Below, piece after piece: positions 41,109 through 49,564 of a stretch of DNA of 64,000 nt. Source of the stretch: an uncultured Bacteroidales bacterium (GTDB lineage: Bacteria; Bacteroidota; Bacteroidia; Bacteroidales; F082); the NCBI GenBank assembly GCA_905236635.1, contig CAJOCJ010000003.1:62001-126000 (forward strand). The letters run 5' to 3'. The notes beneath the pieces were generated by a model. The model ran no database searches and was not told the DNA's origin. It saw nothing but the letters and a program-made list of their open reading frames with translations. Numbering within the stretch: the stretch's first letter is position 1; every line of letters begins with the position of its first letter. Made by a program: the position numbers and the translations under genes.

Positions 41109-42581
41109 ATGGCAAAAGAAATTACAACACGTCAAGAAAATTATTCACAATGGTATAATGATATCGTGAATAAAGCCGAGTTGGCGGAGAGTTCCGCAGT
41201 GAGAGGTTGTATGGTGATTAAGCCTTACGGATATGCTATTTGGGAATTCATGCATGACGCTCTCGACAAGATGTTTAAGGACACGGGTCACGTCAACGCA
41301 TATTTCCCGCTTTTTATTCCAAAAAGTTTCTTCAGCAAGGAAGCGAGCCACGTTGAGGGCTTTGCAAAGGAATGTGCTGTCGTTACGCACTACCGCCTGA
41401 TGAAGAACCCCGACGGACCTGGCATCGTTGTCGATCCGGAGGCAAAACTGGAAGAGGAGCTGATAGTCCGTCCGACATCTGAGACCATCATTTGGGACAC
41501 ATATAGAAACTGGATCAAGAGTTATCGTGACCTCCCGATCTTGTGCAACCAGTGGGCTAACGTGGTGCGCTGGGAGATGCGTACACGTCTGTTCCTCCGC
41601 ACGGCCGAGTTCCTGTGGCAAGAGGGTCATACAGCCCACGCCACAAGAGAAGAGGCAATGGCCGAAGCCGAGAAGATGCTGACGGTTTATGCTGATTTCG
41701 CTGAGAAATACATGGCTGTGCCGGTCATCCGTGGCATCAAGAGCGCCAACGAGCGTTTTGCAGGTGCTGTCGAGACATTCTGCATTGAGGCTATGATGCA
41801 GGACGGCAAGGCATTGCAGGCTGGAACGTCGCATTTCTTGGGTCAGAACTTCGCTAAGGCGTTCGACGTGAAATATCTTAATAAAGAAAATAAACTCGAG
41901 TATGTATGGGCAACATCATGGGGTGTCTCGACCCGTTTGATGGGCGCTCTCATCATGGCTCACTCCGATGACAACGGTCTCGTGCTTCCTCCGAAGGTTG
42001 CTCCAATTGAGGTTGTTATCGTCCCGATTTACAAGACCGACGACCAGCAGCAGGCTGTTCTCGAATATTGCGCCAAGATGAAGCAACGTCTTGAGGCTAA
42101 GGGACTTAGAGTGAAATTCGATGACCGTGACACCCAGAAACCGGGCTTCAAGTTCGCCGAATGGGAGATGAAGGGCGTGCCGGTACGTCTCGCAGCAGGT
42201 CCACGCGACGTGGAGAACCAGACAGTGGAGATCGCTCGCCGCGACACCTTGACAAAACAGTCGATTTCGGAGGCTGAGATGGAAGACCACATCCTCGGAT
42301 TGCTCGACGAGATTCAGGACAGCTTGTTCAACAGAGCTCTCGAGTATCGCAAGGCCAACACTCACCGTGTTGACACTTGGGATGAGTTCAAGAAGGTCAT
42401 CGAGAACGGCGGATTCGCTTATGCACACTGGGATGGCACCACTGAGACCGAGCTCGCCATCAAGGAGGAGACAAAGGCTACATTGCGTTGCATACCGCTT
42501 GACGACGACTATGAAGACGGCGTCGATGTGTTCTCAGGAAAGCCTTCGAAGAGAAGAGTGATATTCGCGAAAGCGTATTAA
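41109..42581 (+). CDS. proS: Prolyl-tRNA synthetase (ProRS type 3, no editing domain)
   Basis: 490 residues; charges tRNA(Pro). Class II motifs: [16 protein letters not shown], the motif-2 region [46 protein letters not shown] and motif 3 [12 protein letters not shown]. The internal editing (INS) domain of ProRS type 1 is missing. The C-terminal zinc-like extension ends in KAY with a terminal Tyr, as in archaeal/eukaryal-type enzymes. The downstream convergent gap carries a perfect terminator. Confidence 0.95.
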   Translation: MAKEITTRQENYSQWYNDIVNKAELAESSAVRGCMVIKPYGYAIWEFMHDALDKMFKDTGHVNAYFPLFIPKSFFSKEASHVEGFAKECAVVTHYRLMKNPDGPGIVVDPEAKLEEELIVRPTSETIIWDTYRNWIKSYRDLPILCNQWANVVRWEMRTRLFLRTAEFLWQEGHTAHATREEAMAEAEKMLTVYADFAEKYMAVPVIRGIKSANERFAGAVETFCIEAMMQDGKALQAGTSHFLGQNFAKAFDVKYLNKENKLEYVWATSWGVSTRLMGALIMAHSDDNGLVLPPKVAPIEVVIVPIYKTDDQQQAVLEYCAKMKQRLEAKGLRVKFDDRDTQKPGFKFAEWEMKGVPVRLAAGPRDVENQTVEIARRDTLTKQSISEAEMEDHILGLLDEIQDSLFNRALEYRKANTHRVDTWDEFKKVIENGGFAYAHWDGTTETELAIKEETKATLRCIPLDDDYEDGVDVFSGKPSKRRVIFAKAY

Positions 42582-42660
42582 TTATAGTTAAAAGATTATA
42601 GTTAAAAGTTAAAGGAGGATTAACAATGTAAACTCTTTTAACTTTTATCTTTTATCTATT
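42581..42660. repeat. Heptamer tandem repeats after proS
   Basis: ATTATAGTTAAAAG is repeated twice exactly (42581-42594, 42595-42608; two heptamers each). A second run CTTTTAACTTTTATC-type heptamers at 42635-42659 is an exact inverse copy of 46252-46276. Confidence 0.8.
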
Positions 42661-42662
42661 AT

Positions 42663-43418
42663 CTAAAAAGGCAGGAGCCTGCCTTTTGCAAATTCTCCGT
42701 ATGTGACGGAGATGCTGTCGGGCTCACCTTTATAATAGACATCGCCCAAGCCGTTGATTACGGCGTTGATGCGTTCACTCGCATTGATGAAACAGTCGCT
42801 ATGGGATTGCGACGTTATATTTACCAGTACGGCATCATAGTGCGCAGCATCTATGATGCCGTAACTTCTTTTATATATAACAAGATTGCTGTTGTCGGTG
42901 CCGTGGATGTCGAGGCGTGACGTGCCATATTGATAGACGATACGGAAGTCCTTGCAATTATTGAGGTTTAGGTCAATGTCGCCCGAGCCGCCGTCGACCA
43001 TGAAACGGTAGAAGTCGCCATCTTCGGCGAGGGCGCCATTGTATGTGTTTTTAGTTGTTAAAGTGCCTGATGAGGCAAATTCAAAATTCTTGATGTCTTT
43101 AAAATATAAAGTCGCCTCAAGTTCGTAATCGTAAGGGCGAATCCAGTTGCAAGTCGTTGTGTTACTTATGGTTAAGTTGCCGTTTCTGACTTCTGTGGTG
43201 ATATTGTCGATGATGTTTTTGCCAGTGGTGATCTCAATATAACAGGTGTCGGAACGCACAAGCGAGAGGTTGATATTATCGTTGAGATACACTTCGCTGA
43301 AGTTGGGCAGCTCGCGTACTTGCGTCACTATCGGGCCGACCGTAAGCGGGGCCCTCTTGCATGATACAAACGATGCGAGAAAACATAAAGCCAATATTAT
43401 CAACAGTTTACGATTCAT
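42663..43418 (-). CDS. DUF2807 (GIN-domain) lipoprotein
   Basis: 251 residues. The lipobox is FLASFVSC followed by KRAP. The body is a right-handed beta-helix pattern typical of the putative auto-transporter adhesin head GIN domain (PF10988): LPNFSEVYLNDNINLSLVRSDTCYIEITTGKNIIDNITTEVRNGNLTISN and repeated small strands ending in INGLGDVYYKGEP. The last residues fold back over the terminator stem. ATG 43418 fits the signal peptide better than the upstream 43439. The gene follows the PagL-like gene by 1 nt. Confidence 0.83.
   Translation of the reverse strand: MNRKLLIILALCFLASFVSCKRAPLTVGPIVTQVRELPNFSEVYLNDNINLSLVRSDTCYIEITTGKNIIDNITTEVRNGNLTISNTTTCNWIRPYDYELEATLYFKDIKNFEFASSGTLTTKNTYNGALAEDGDFYRFMVDGGSGDIDLNLNNCKDFRIVYQYGTSRLDIHGTDNSNLVIYKRSYGIIDAAHYDAVLVNITSQSHSDCFINASERINAVINGLGDVYYKGEPDSISVTYGEFAKGRLLPF
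42666..42690. terminator. Bidirectional terminator between proS and the DUF2807 gene
   Basis: AAAAGGCAGG and CCTGCCTTTT (42666-42675, 42678-42687) form a perfect 10-bp palindrome, which also encodes the last codons of the DUF2807 protein on the minus strand. Confidence 0.85.
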
Positions 43419-43419
43419 C

Positions 43420-44550
43420 TCAAAATATTTTATAACCAATTCCGAAACCTATATAATCGGCCCAACCCCAGTGTGTGGTGAGCGAGATAGTGGCAAAAAT
43501 GCCTTTCCAGATATCTTGGGTCATGTTGAATTTCTGATATATGCGGCCTTCACAGAGGTCTTTGCCTCCCACATGGCATCCGAAGTTGAAAATGAAGGCG
43601 GTGTGGCCTAATGCCAGTTCGTACGCGGCGTTGATGCCCGGTTTTAATATCTCAAAATCGGTGAATTCAATGCCTTTGTGACGCAGCACTTCTTTGTCGG
43701 TGCAGTCATAAACGAGGTCAAAACCGACACCCACCTTGCTCATCTCTGTAAGACGTTTCAACGCGTTGATTTGTATGTTGTAAGCCGACCATGACCTGCC
43801 ATAGCCGAGGTATTCGTCGATGTCTTTCCTTGAAGATGTCAACGCGAGATATAGCGATAGATTCTGCTTATCCCACGACTTATATTGCTGATTATCTGAT
43901 GGTTGCTTTGGAATGCGTTGTTTCGGCTCATTTATGAAATATTTTGCTGCTATTCCTGCGTGGGCGATGTTGAGTCCGTTGTTTGGCGTGCGACTCGAGC
44001 CGTTTGAAAAATGTGTGAGTCCGATGAATGCCGACATTCCGAAGCGATTGGTAATCATGCGGCTGTATTCTGCAGAAATGTTGATGGCTGCGTTGAAATG
44101 CGAGCCGATGAAGGTGTTTTTCGGATTTGTTTTAGGGTCGAAGGTCTTGGTGAGATATCCGACGCCTATGCCGAGGTTGAAGTTTATTTGGTTTTTCTGA
44201 CTTTTAAGGCAGTTGAAGGTGATATGCGGAACAAGGGCGAAGGCACGTCCGATCTCAGGCATCTCGCCAATTCCGGTATAAAGGAAACTCAAGCCCACAC
44301 TGGGATAGTTGGCCTTTGACTGCCATGATTTGCGTCCGAAAGTAACTTGTTTTACGTTGAGTTCGAAAATAGGGAAGTGGGTGCTGAAGACCTTCATCTC
44401 CGGGTGATGGCAGATGGTGAAGCCATAGCTGGCACGAAACTCTATTTGCAGATTCGGCTCGATGATAGTATCATTGCTTTTTGCCGATAAGTTGTTGATT
44501 ATCAACAAAAATGAAAATATTAAAACCGAATATCTAAAAATACGTTTCAC
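43420..44550 (-). CDS. PagL-like acyloxyacyl hydrolase (lipid A 3-O-deacylase family)
   Basis: 376 residues. Signal peptide ends near NNLSAKS, then a beta-barrel. The PagL catalytic pair is visible in GLTHFSNGSSRTPNNGLN (His and Ser of HFSNG), so lipid A 3-O-deacylation at the outer membrane is plausible. It is longer than classic PagL because of extra loops and a C-terminal GWADYIGFGIGYKIF. GTG 44550 is the start. It lies 5 nt after a -7 element, so the mRNA is likely leaderless. Co-transcribed with the DUF2807 gene (1-nt gap). Confidence 0.78.
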   Translation of the reverse strand: MKRIFRYSVLIFSFLLIINNLSAKSNDTIIEPNLQIEFRASYGFTICHHPEMKVFSTHFPIFELNVKQVTFGRKSWQSKANYPSVGLSFLYTGIGEMPEIGRAFALVPHITFNCLKSQKNQINFNLGIGVGYLTKTFDPKTNPKNTFIGSHFNAAINISAEYSRMITNRFGMSAFIGLTHFSNGSSRTPNNGLNIAHAGIAAKYFINEPKQRIPKQPSDNQQYKSWDKQNLSLYLALTSSRKDIDEYLGYGRSWSAYNIQINALKRLTEMSKVGVGFDLVYDCTDKEVLRHKGIEFTDFEILKPGINAAYELALGHTAFIFNFGCHVGGKDLCEGRIYQKFNMTQDIWKGIFATISLTTHWGWADYIGFGIGYKIF

Positions 44551-44554
44551 GTTG

Positions 44555-44562
44555 CAAAGATA
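44555..44562 (-). promoter_or_regulatory. -7 element of the PagL-like gene (leaderless)
   Basis: Reads TATCTTTG then CAAC and GTG. Divergent from the mazG promoter 13 nt away. Confidence 0.58.
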
Positions 44563-44574
44563 TGAAAAAATGTG

Positions 44575-44582
44575 TAAATTTG
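44575..44582 (+). promoter_or_regulatory. -7 element of mazG
   Basis: TAAATTTG then C, 14 nt before the mazG ATG. It is so close to the opposing element at 44555 that both transcripts cannot start at full rate at once. Confidence 0.55.
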
Positions 44583-44596
44583 CAAAAATTTTAATC

Positions 44597-45367
44597 ATGG
44601 ACAAGAGATTAGAGGCATTCCAGAGGCTATTGGATATCATGGACGACTTGAGGAAAGGCTGCCCGTGGGATAAAAAACAGACTATTGAGAGTCTGCGTCA
44701 TCTGACGATAGAGGAAACGTATGAGTTGAGTGAGGCTATTTTGGCGTCTGATTATCAGGATGTTAAGAAGGAACTCGGCGATTTGATAATGCATATCGTT
44801 TTTTACGCGAGGATTGCAGATGAGAGAGGATTGTTCGACATTTCCGATGTGATAAACAGCATCTGCGACAAACTGATTGTGCGCCATCCGCATATCTATG
44901 GCGACGTGAAGGTGGAGACGGCCGAGCAAGTGCTTGAAAACTGGGAGAAAATCAAGATCAAGAAAGAGGGTAACAAGAGCGTTTTGGGCGGTGTCCCTGC
45001 AGGTTTGCCGCCGCTTTTGAAGGCTTATAGGATGACCGACAAGGCGTCGGGAGTAGGCTTCGACTGGCCGAATAAGGAAGAGTGCTGGAAGAAGGTCCTC
45101 GAGGAGATGGACGAGCTGCAGGAAGAAGTGAAAAACGGCGGCAGCAAGGAGAGACTCGATGAGGAGTTTGGCGACCTGATGTTTGCGTTGGTGAACTATT
45201 CGAGGTTTATCAAGGTTAATGCCGACGACTCGCTGGAGCACGCCAATCTTAAGTTCAAGAAACGTTTCATGTATATCGAAGAGAGGGCCAATGAGATGGG
45301 GAAGAGCGTGGCGGATATGAGCCTTGATGAGATGGAAGAACTCTGGCAGGAAGCGAAGAGAGTTTAG
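44597..45367 (+). CDS. mazG: Nucleoside triphosphate pyrophosphohydrolase MazG
   Basis: 256 residues with two MazG repeats: CPWDKKQTIESLRHLTIEETYELSEAI with KKELGDLIMHIVFYARIADE, and FDWPNKEECWKKVLEEMDELQEEV with LDEEFGDLMFALVNYSRFI. The EExxE/ExxD pattern binds Mg. It hydrolyses NTPs to NMP and PPi. ATG 44597 matches the family start (MDKRLEAFQRLLDIM); a longer upstream frame is not credible. The stop merges into a heptamer repeat. Confidence 0.95.
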   Translation: MDKRLEAFQRLLDIMDDLRKGCPWDKKQTIESLRHLTIEETYELSEAILASDYQDVKKELGDLIMHIVFYARIADERGLFDISDVINSICDKLIVRHPHIYGDVKVETAEQVLENWEKIKIKKEGNKSVLGGVPAGLPPLLKAYRMTDKASGVGFDWPNKEECWKKVLEEMDELQEEVKNGGSKERLDEEFGDLMFALVNYSRFIKVNADDSLEHANLKFKKRFMYIEERANEMGKSVADMSLDEMEELWQEAKRV

Positions 45368-45412
45368 AGTTGAGAGTGTAGAGTTTAGAGTAGTTGAGAA
45401 GTTTAAAGTGTG
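45361..45412. repeat. Heptamer repeat after mazG
   Basis: Period-7 units AGTTTAG, AGTTGAG, AGTGTAG, AGTTTAG. The 19-mer at 45373-45391 is the exact inverse complement of 34013-34031. Confidence 0.72.
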
Positions 45413-45420
45413 AAGTTTTT

Positions 45421-45450
45421 TTTGTGGAGGTCAAATATTTTGTATATTTG
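45421..45450 (+). promoter_or_regulatory. Promoter of cdsA
   Basis: TTTG (45421-45424) and TATATTTG (45443-45450) are 18 nt apart; the ATG is 22 nt downstream of the -7 box. Confidence 0.65.
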
Positions 45451-45471
45451 CAAGTTAAAATGTGATAAAAA

Positions 45472-46251
45472 ATGAGTGAATTGGCGAAGAGAACGGTATT
45501 CGGGAGTTTGTTTGTGATAGTTGTTATCGGCAGTATCCTCTGGTGCCGTTGGGCGTTTTTTGCGGTGCTACTTCTGACGGTAATAATTGGTTCACAAGAA
45601 GTTAGCAAACTCACGATGAAAGACGGCGGCCGAGGCTTGACATTTTGGACTGTCGTTCTTGGAACGTTGTTTTTTGCGCTGAGCGTCTTGTTCTTCGAGA
45701 TTTCACATATACTGCAAATAATTCTGTTGCTTATACCTTTATTAATAGCATTGTTTTCCAAAAAATATTCATTTGAGAAAGTAGCTGTAAGCTGCTGGAC
45801 GTCAATGTTTTTTGTGGCGTTGCCGTGCATTCTGATGATGGAAATGTATGACAAGACCTTGCTGATCACATTGTTCTGTATGATTTGGATAAACGACATA
45901 TTCGCTTATCTGACGGGCATGGCGATTGGAAAGCACAAGCTTTTTGAAAGGATTTCGCCGAAAAAGACCATCGAAGGCAGTATGGGAGGTTTGATTATGA
46001 CTGCAGTCACGGCCTTTTGGGTAAATCATTATTGGTTACATGTGATGGACGACTGGGAGATGATGGGTATGGCAATGGTTGTCGTGATTTTCGGAAGTCT
46101 GGGTGATTTGTGCGAGTCGATGATGAAACGTCAGGCTGGAGTGAAGGATTCGGGTAATGTCATCCCCGGACATGGCGGTATTTTGGACCGTTTCGACGCC
46201 ACGTTTTTAGCGGTGCCGTTTGTTTATTGTTATTTGGAATTATTAGCCTAA
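45472..46251 (+). CDS. cdsA: Phosphatidate cytidylyltransferase CdsA
   Basis: 259 residues, multi-pass inner-membrane protein (about seven segments). It makes CDP-diacylglycerol from CTP and phosphatidic acid. The signature SPKKTIEGSMGG and C-terminal GDLCESMMKRQAGVKDSGNVIPGHGGILDRFDA carry the catalytic Asp and metal ligands. It is followed by psd, the last step to phosphatidylethanolamine. Confidence 0.95.
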   Translation: MSELAKRTVFGSLFVIVVIGSILWCRWAFFAVLLLTVIIGSQEVSKLTMKDGGRGLTFWTVVLGTLFFALSVLFFEISHILQIILLLIPLLIALFSKKYSFEKVAVSCWTSMFFVALPCILMMEMYDKTLLITLFCMIWINDIFAYLTGMAIGKHKLFERISPKKTIEGSMGGLIMTAVTAFWVNHYWLHVMDDWEMMGMAMVVVIFGSLGDLCESMMKRQAGVKDSGNVIPGHGGILDRFDATFLAVPFVYCYLELLA

Positions 46252-46276
46252 ATAGATAAAAGATAAAAGTTAAAAG
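46252..46276. repeat. 25-bp repeat, inverse copy of 42635-42659
   Basis: ATAGATAAAAGATAAAAGTTAAAAG-type heptamers immediately after the cdsA stop; the reverse complement equals 42635-42659 over all 25 positions. Confidence 0.8.
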
Positions 46277-46279
46277 AAA

Positions 46280-46957
46280 ATGTATATTCATAAGAAGGGA
46301 TATGGTGTTATAGCGACAGTTTTTTCGTTGATGGTTGTGTTGATTGTCGTGATAATCATGTTGCTTAACGCGTTTCTGGAAAACACACATTGGACCATAT
46401 TAGCGGGTCTGATTATTATTGGCGCGATAGTTGTCGGCTGGGCGATATCATTTTTCCGTGTTCCGACCAGTCGAAAGATCAATCATGATGAGAATGCGGT
46501 TGTCTCATCGGCTGACGGCGAGATTGTAGCCATTGAAGAGATGGAGGAGAAGGAGTATTTCCATGACAAGAGAATACAGGTGTCGGTGTTTATGTCGGCT
46601 TACGATGTGCATGTCAACTGGTTCCCGATGGACGGCGTCGTGAGTTATGTGAAATATCATCCTGGCAAGAAATTGTTTGCGATTAACCCGAAGTCGTCGG
46701 AGCTTAACGAACGCAACTCGGTCGCTGTCAAGGACGAAAAGGGGAGAGAGGTGCTGTTCCGTCAGGTTGCTGGTGTGATGGCGAGAAGGATTGTGTGCAA
46801 CATCAAGGAAGGCGACAAGGCCGAGGTCGGAAAAGAATTCGGCATGATCAAGTTCGGTTCGAGGGTCGATTTTTTCCTTCCTGTTGACGCTGATATTCAA
46901 GTGGAAATGGGGGATAAGGTGACAGGACAGGAGACAGTTTTGGCATATTTGAGATAA
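46280..46957 (+). CDS. psd: Phosphatidylserine decarboxylase-related protein
   Basis: 225 residues of the short PSD-A type: two N-terminal membrane segments (about 9-60), then VSSADGEIVAIEEMEEKEY, VSVFMSAYDVHVNWFP and the self-cleavage site in IKFGSRVDFFLP, where Gly-Ser gives the pyruvoyl group. It makes phosphatidylethanolamine. Start ATG 46280 follows the 25-bp repeat by 3 nt. Confidence 0.92.
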   Translation: MYIHKKGYGVIATVFSLMVVLIVVIIMLLNAFLENTHWTILAGLIIIGAIVVGWAISFFRVPTSRKINHDENAVVSSADGEIVAIEEMEEKEYFHDKRIQVSVFMSAYDVHVNWFPMDGVVSYVKYHPGKKLFAINPKSSELNERNSVAVKDEKGREVLFRQVAGVMARRIVCNIKEGDKAEVGKEFGMIKFGSRVDFFLPVDADIQVEMGDKVTGQETVLAYLR

Positions 46958-46975
46958 AAAAATATTCAAAAAAAG

Positions 46976-47006
46976 TTGTTGCAATTAAAAATTATTGTTA
47001 TATTTG
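46976..47006 (+). promoter_or_regulatory. Promoter of the T9SS cargo gene
   Basis: TTG at 46976-46978 and TATATTTG (then C) at 46999-47006 give a 20-nt spacing; the leader is about 70 nt. Confidence 0.65.
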
Positions 47007-47079
47007 CAAGTTCAAATATGAATAACAAATTAGGAAATTAAGAAAATTCGAAATTAATGTTTAACTAAAATCAATCAAA

Positions 47080-49485
47080 ATGAAAAAGTTATCTTTACTT
47101 ATCGCAATGATTGCCTTTTTGATGGGCAGTTCTTATGCACAAGTTTTGTTGAGCTATGATTTTGAAGACGGCACAGCCGGCGCAAAAATCGCTCAGACTT
47201 ATGGTGAGCCATGGTCAACATGGTCAAATGCTCCAGGTTCATCAGAAGATGGTGTCTTCGATGAAGCAGGTGGCTCAATGGCAGCTCACTTCACCTACAA
47301 CAATGACCAGATCATCCAGTTGGGTGGCACATCAGTAGGTGTCTATGACCTTGAATTTGACGCATACGTTCCGAATGGAAAGAACGGCTATTTCAATGTC
47401 CTTCACAACTTTGTAACAGGTGGTGGAAATGGCACAGAATGGGCTATTCAGGTGTATATGCACATGACAAACGATGGTCAGAACTCAACACAGGCTCCTG
47501 GTCATGGTACAGTCCACGCTGGTAGCAACGGTACATGCGACCTTCCTTGCGTTTATGACCAGTGGATGCACTTCAACGTGCATGTTGATGCTGACAACGA
47601 CGTTGCACAACTTTGGTTCAATGTTGTTGGCGAAGAGCCGGAAATGTATGCTGAATGGCAGTGGTCACTCGACAGCTTCGGTGAGGAAATCAACGACCGT
47701 CGTCTCGGCGCTATGGACTTCTTCCCTCCACAAAATGCTGCTAACTCAGAGTATTACATCGACAACTTGACAGTGACACTCGAGACAAACGACGAGGTTA
47801 TTGTTGACGACGATTTCGAGGCTTACACTGTTGATAACAAGATTGCTGTTGAGGCTCAGGCCGCTGGCAATGAATGGTGGACAACATGGTCAAATGCTCC
47901 AGGTGGTTCAGAAGACGGTGTTGTTGCAATGCAGGATACAAAAGCAGGTCATTTCACATATAACAACGACCAGGTCCTTCTCCTTGGTGATGCAGAAAGC
48001 GCACAGTACACATGCAGCTTCGATATGTACATCCCAACTGGAAAAGACGCTTATAACAATGTGCTTCACAAATTTGCAGGTACAGGCAGTGAGTGGGCAA
48101 CAGAGGTTTATTACAAGACTTCATCAAACGGCACTTCAATCCAAGCTGGTGGTGTCACCACAAACTTTGAGTGCCCATACGATGAGTGGTTCAATGTAAG
48201 ATATGAGATTGACCTTGACGGCGACGTCGCATCATTCTTTGTAAATGATGTTGAGATTTATTCATGGCAATACAGTTTGCAGGCTGAGGGTGCCGCTGGT
48301 GAACGTAAACTCGCAGCTATGGACTTCTATCCACCAACAAGCGCATCTGTTTCAAATTACTATATTGACAATGTGTTGGTTATCAAACACGGTGGCGCTT
48401 CAGCTCCACATCTTGCAGTGACACCTGCAACAGTCAATGAGACACTTCCTGAGGACGATATGACCACAGTTGACGTTGTTATTGAGAACAGCGGTAACTC
48501 AATCGGTGACTGGATTGGCTGGCTTGATTTCGGCCAAGGTCCTACAGGCACACAGTCAGCAATGCTTTACTATCACAATGGAGAAGAAGCTCAGGGTATC
48601 GGCTCATCAGCAGCATACACACGTGAGATGGGTATCCGCTTGCCAGCAACAGCATACGCTGGTTCAGCAATGGGTATGAAAGTTGTTTCAGTCCAGTATC
48701 TCGTCGGTTCAACATACCAGGCAGCTGATCACAACTACACCTTCCGTCTCTATGGTCAGGGCATGAACAACCAGCCAGGCGAGCTCCTCGCTGAGAAGAC
48801 AGTGAACTCATCAGTCGCAGGTGACTGGATCACAGCAACATTTGATGAGACAGTCTATATGACAGGTCAGGCGATGTGGGCAACAGTCCAGTTAGAGCAG
48901 AACGCTGATGAATATCCACTTTCAATGGACGGTGGTGAATATGGTGAAGCAGGAGATGGTAACTGGCTCAGCACCAATGGCGGTAACTTCAGCCACTGCT
49001 ATTCAGCAGGTAGCTTCGGCGGTGCATGGTTGATCACTGTCAACTGCCAGGGTACAATGGTTCCAGCAACATGGGCAACACTCAGTGCAGATGGTGGCTC
49101 AATCATGGGCGGTCAGTCACAGACTGTTACTATGACATTGAACTCAATCGGTCTCGAAGATGGTGACTATAATGCAACATTGGTCATCAACACCAATGAC
49201 GCTGACTTGCCACATGTTGAGATTCCTGTGACACTCCACATCGGCAACAGTGTTGTTGAGGCAGCAGAAAGCGCATTCAGCATCTATCCTAACCCAACAT
49301 CAGGTATGGTTACAGTTGAAGGCGAGAACGTCGTAGCAGTCGCTATCTACAGCGCTACAGGCCAGCTCATCAACGTGGTAACTAACACAACAGTTGACAT
49401 GAGTGCATACGGCGCAGGTGTCTACTTCTTCAACATCATCGACAGCGCTAACAACTCAACAGTACAGCGCGTTGTTGTGAAGTAA
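47080..49485 (+). CDS. T9SS-secreted protein with two LamG-like domains and type A sorting signal
   Basis: 801 residues. Signal peptide ends at SYAQ. Two tandem jelly-roll domains (about 22-245, 250-440) share YDFEDGTAGAKIAQ / DFEAYTVDNKIAVEAQ, HFTYNNDQ, DQWMHFNVHVD / EWFNVRYEIDLDG, FPP...YYIDNLTV and are near duplicates. A middle part follows, with an Ig-like segment (LAVTPATVNETLPEDD) and SADGGSIMGGQSQTVTMTL. The C-terminal 70 residues are a T9SS type A domain (FSIYPNPTSGMVTVEG ... GVYFFNIIDSANNSTVQRVVVK). The codon use is strikingly A-ending (TCA, ACA, GCA). The protein is probably exported and bound to surface sugars. Confidence 0.85.
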   Translation: MKKLSLLIAMIAFLMGSSYAQVLLSYDFEDGTAGAKIAQTYGEPWSTWSNAPGSSEDGVFDEAGGSMAAHFTYNNDQIIQLGGTSVGVYDLEFDAYVPNGKNGYFNVLHNFVTGGGNGTEWAIQVYMHMTNDGQNSTQAPGHGTVHAGSNGTCDLPCVYDQWMHFNVHVDADNDVAQLWFNVVGEEPEMYAEWQWSLDSFGEEINDRRLGAMDFFPPQNAANSEYYIDNLTVTLETNDEVIVDDDFEAYTVDNKIAVEAQAAGNEWWTTWSNAPGGSEDGVVAMQDTKAGHFTYNNDQVLLLGDAESAQYTCSFDMYIPTGKDAYNNVLHKFAGTGSEWATEVYYKTSSNGTSIQAGGVTTNFECPYDEWFNVRYEIDLDGDVASFFVNDVEIYSWQYSLQAEGAAGERKLAAMDFYPPTSASVSNYYIDNVLVIKHGGASAPHLAVTPATVNETLPEDDMTTVDVVIENSGNSIGDWIGWLDFGQGPTGTQSAMLYYHNGEEAQGIGSSAAYTREMGIRLPATAYAGSAMGMKVVSVQYLVGSTYQAADHNYTFRLYGQGMNNQPGELLAEKTVNSSVAGDWITATFDETVYMTGQAMWATVQLEQNADEYPLSMDGGEYGEAGDGNWLSTNGGNFSHCYSAGSFGGAWLITVNCQGTMVPATWATLSADGGSIMGGQSQTVTMTLNSIGLEDGDYNATLVINTNDADLPHVEIPVTLHIGNSVVEAAESAFSIYPNPTSGMVTVEGENVVAVAIYSATGQLINVVTNTTVDMSAYGAGVYFFNIIDSANNSTVQRVVVK

Positions 49486-49505
49486 GAGAATTAACAAACG
49501 AGCAG

Positions 49506-49540
49506 AAAAAGAAAGGACTCCCACGGGGTCCTTTCTTTTT
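49506..49540. terminator. Bidirectional terminator between the T9SS cargo and radical SAM genes
   Basis: Stem GAAAGGACTCC / GGGGTCCTTTC (49511-49521, 49525-49535) with A tract before and T tract after. Confidence 0.88.
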
Positions 49541-49543
49541 TTT

Positions 49544-49564
49544 ACTGTTTACTGTTTACCGTTT
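49544..49564. repeat. Heptamer repeat, three copies
   Basis: ACTGTTT, ACTGTTT, ACCGTTT in tandem, running into the 3' end of the radical SAM gene. Confidence 0.7.

Noticed and set aside
44462-44596. Upstream extension of MazG (start at 44462)
   Set aside because: It would run through the divergent PagL-like gene start and the mazG promoter; the family start is at 44597.
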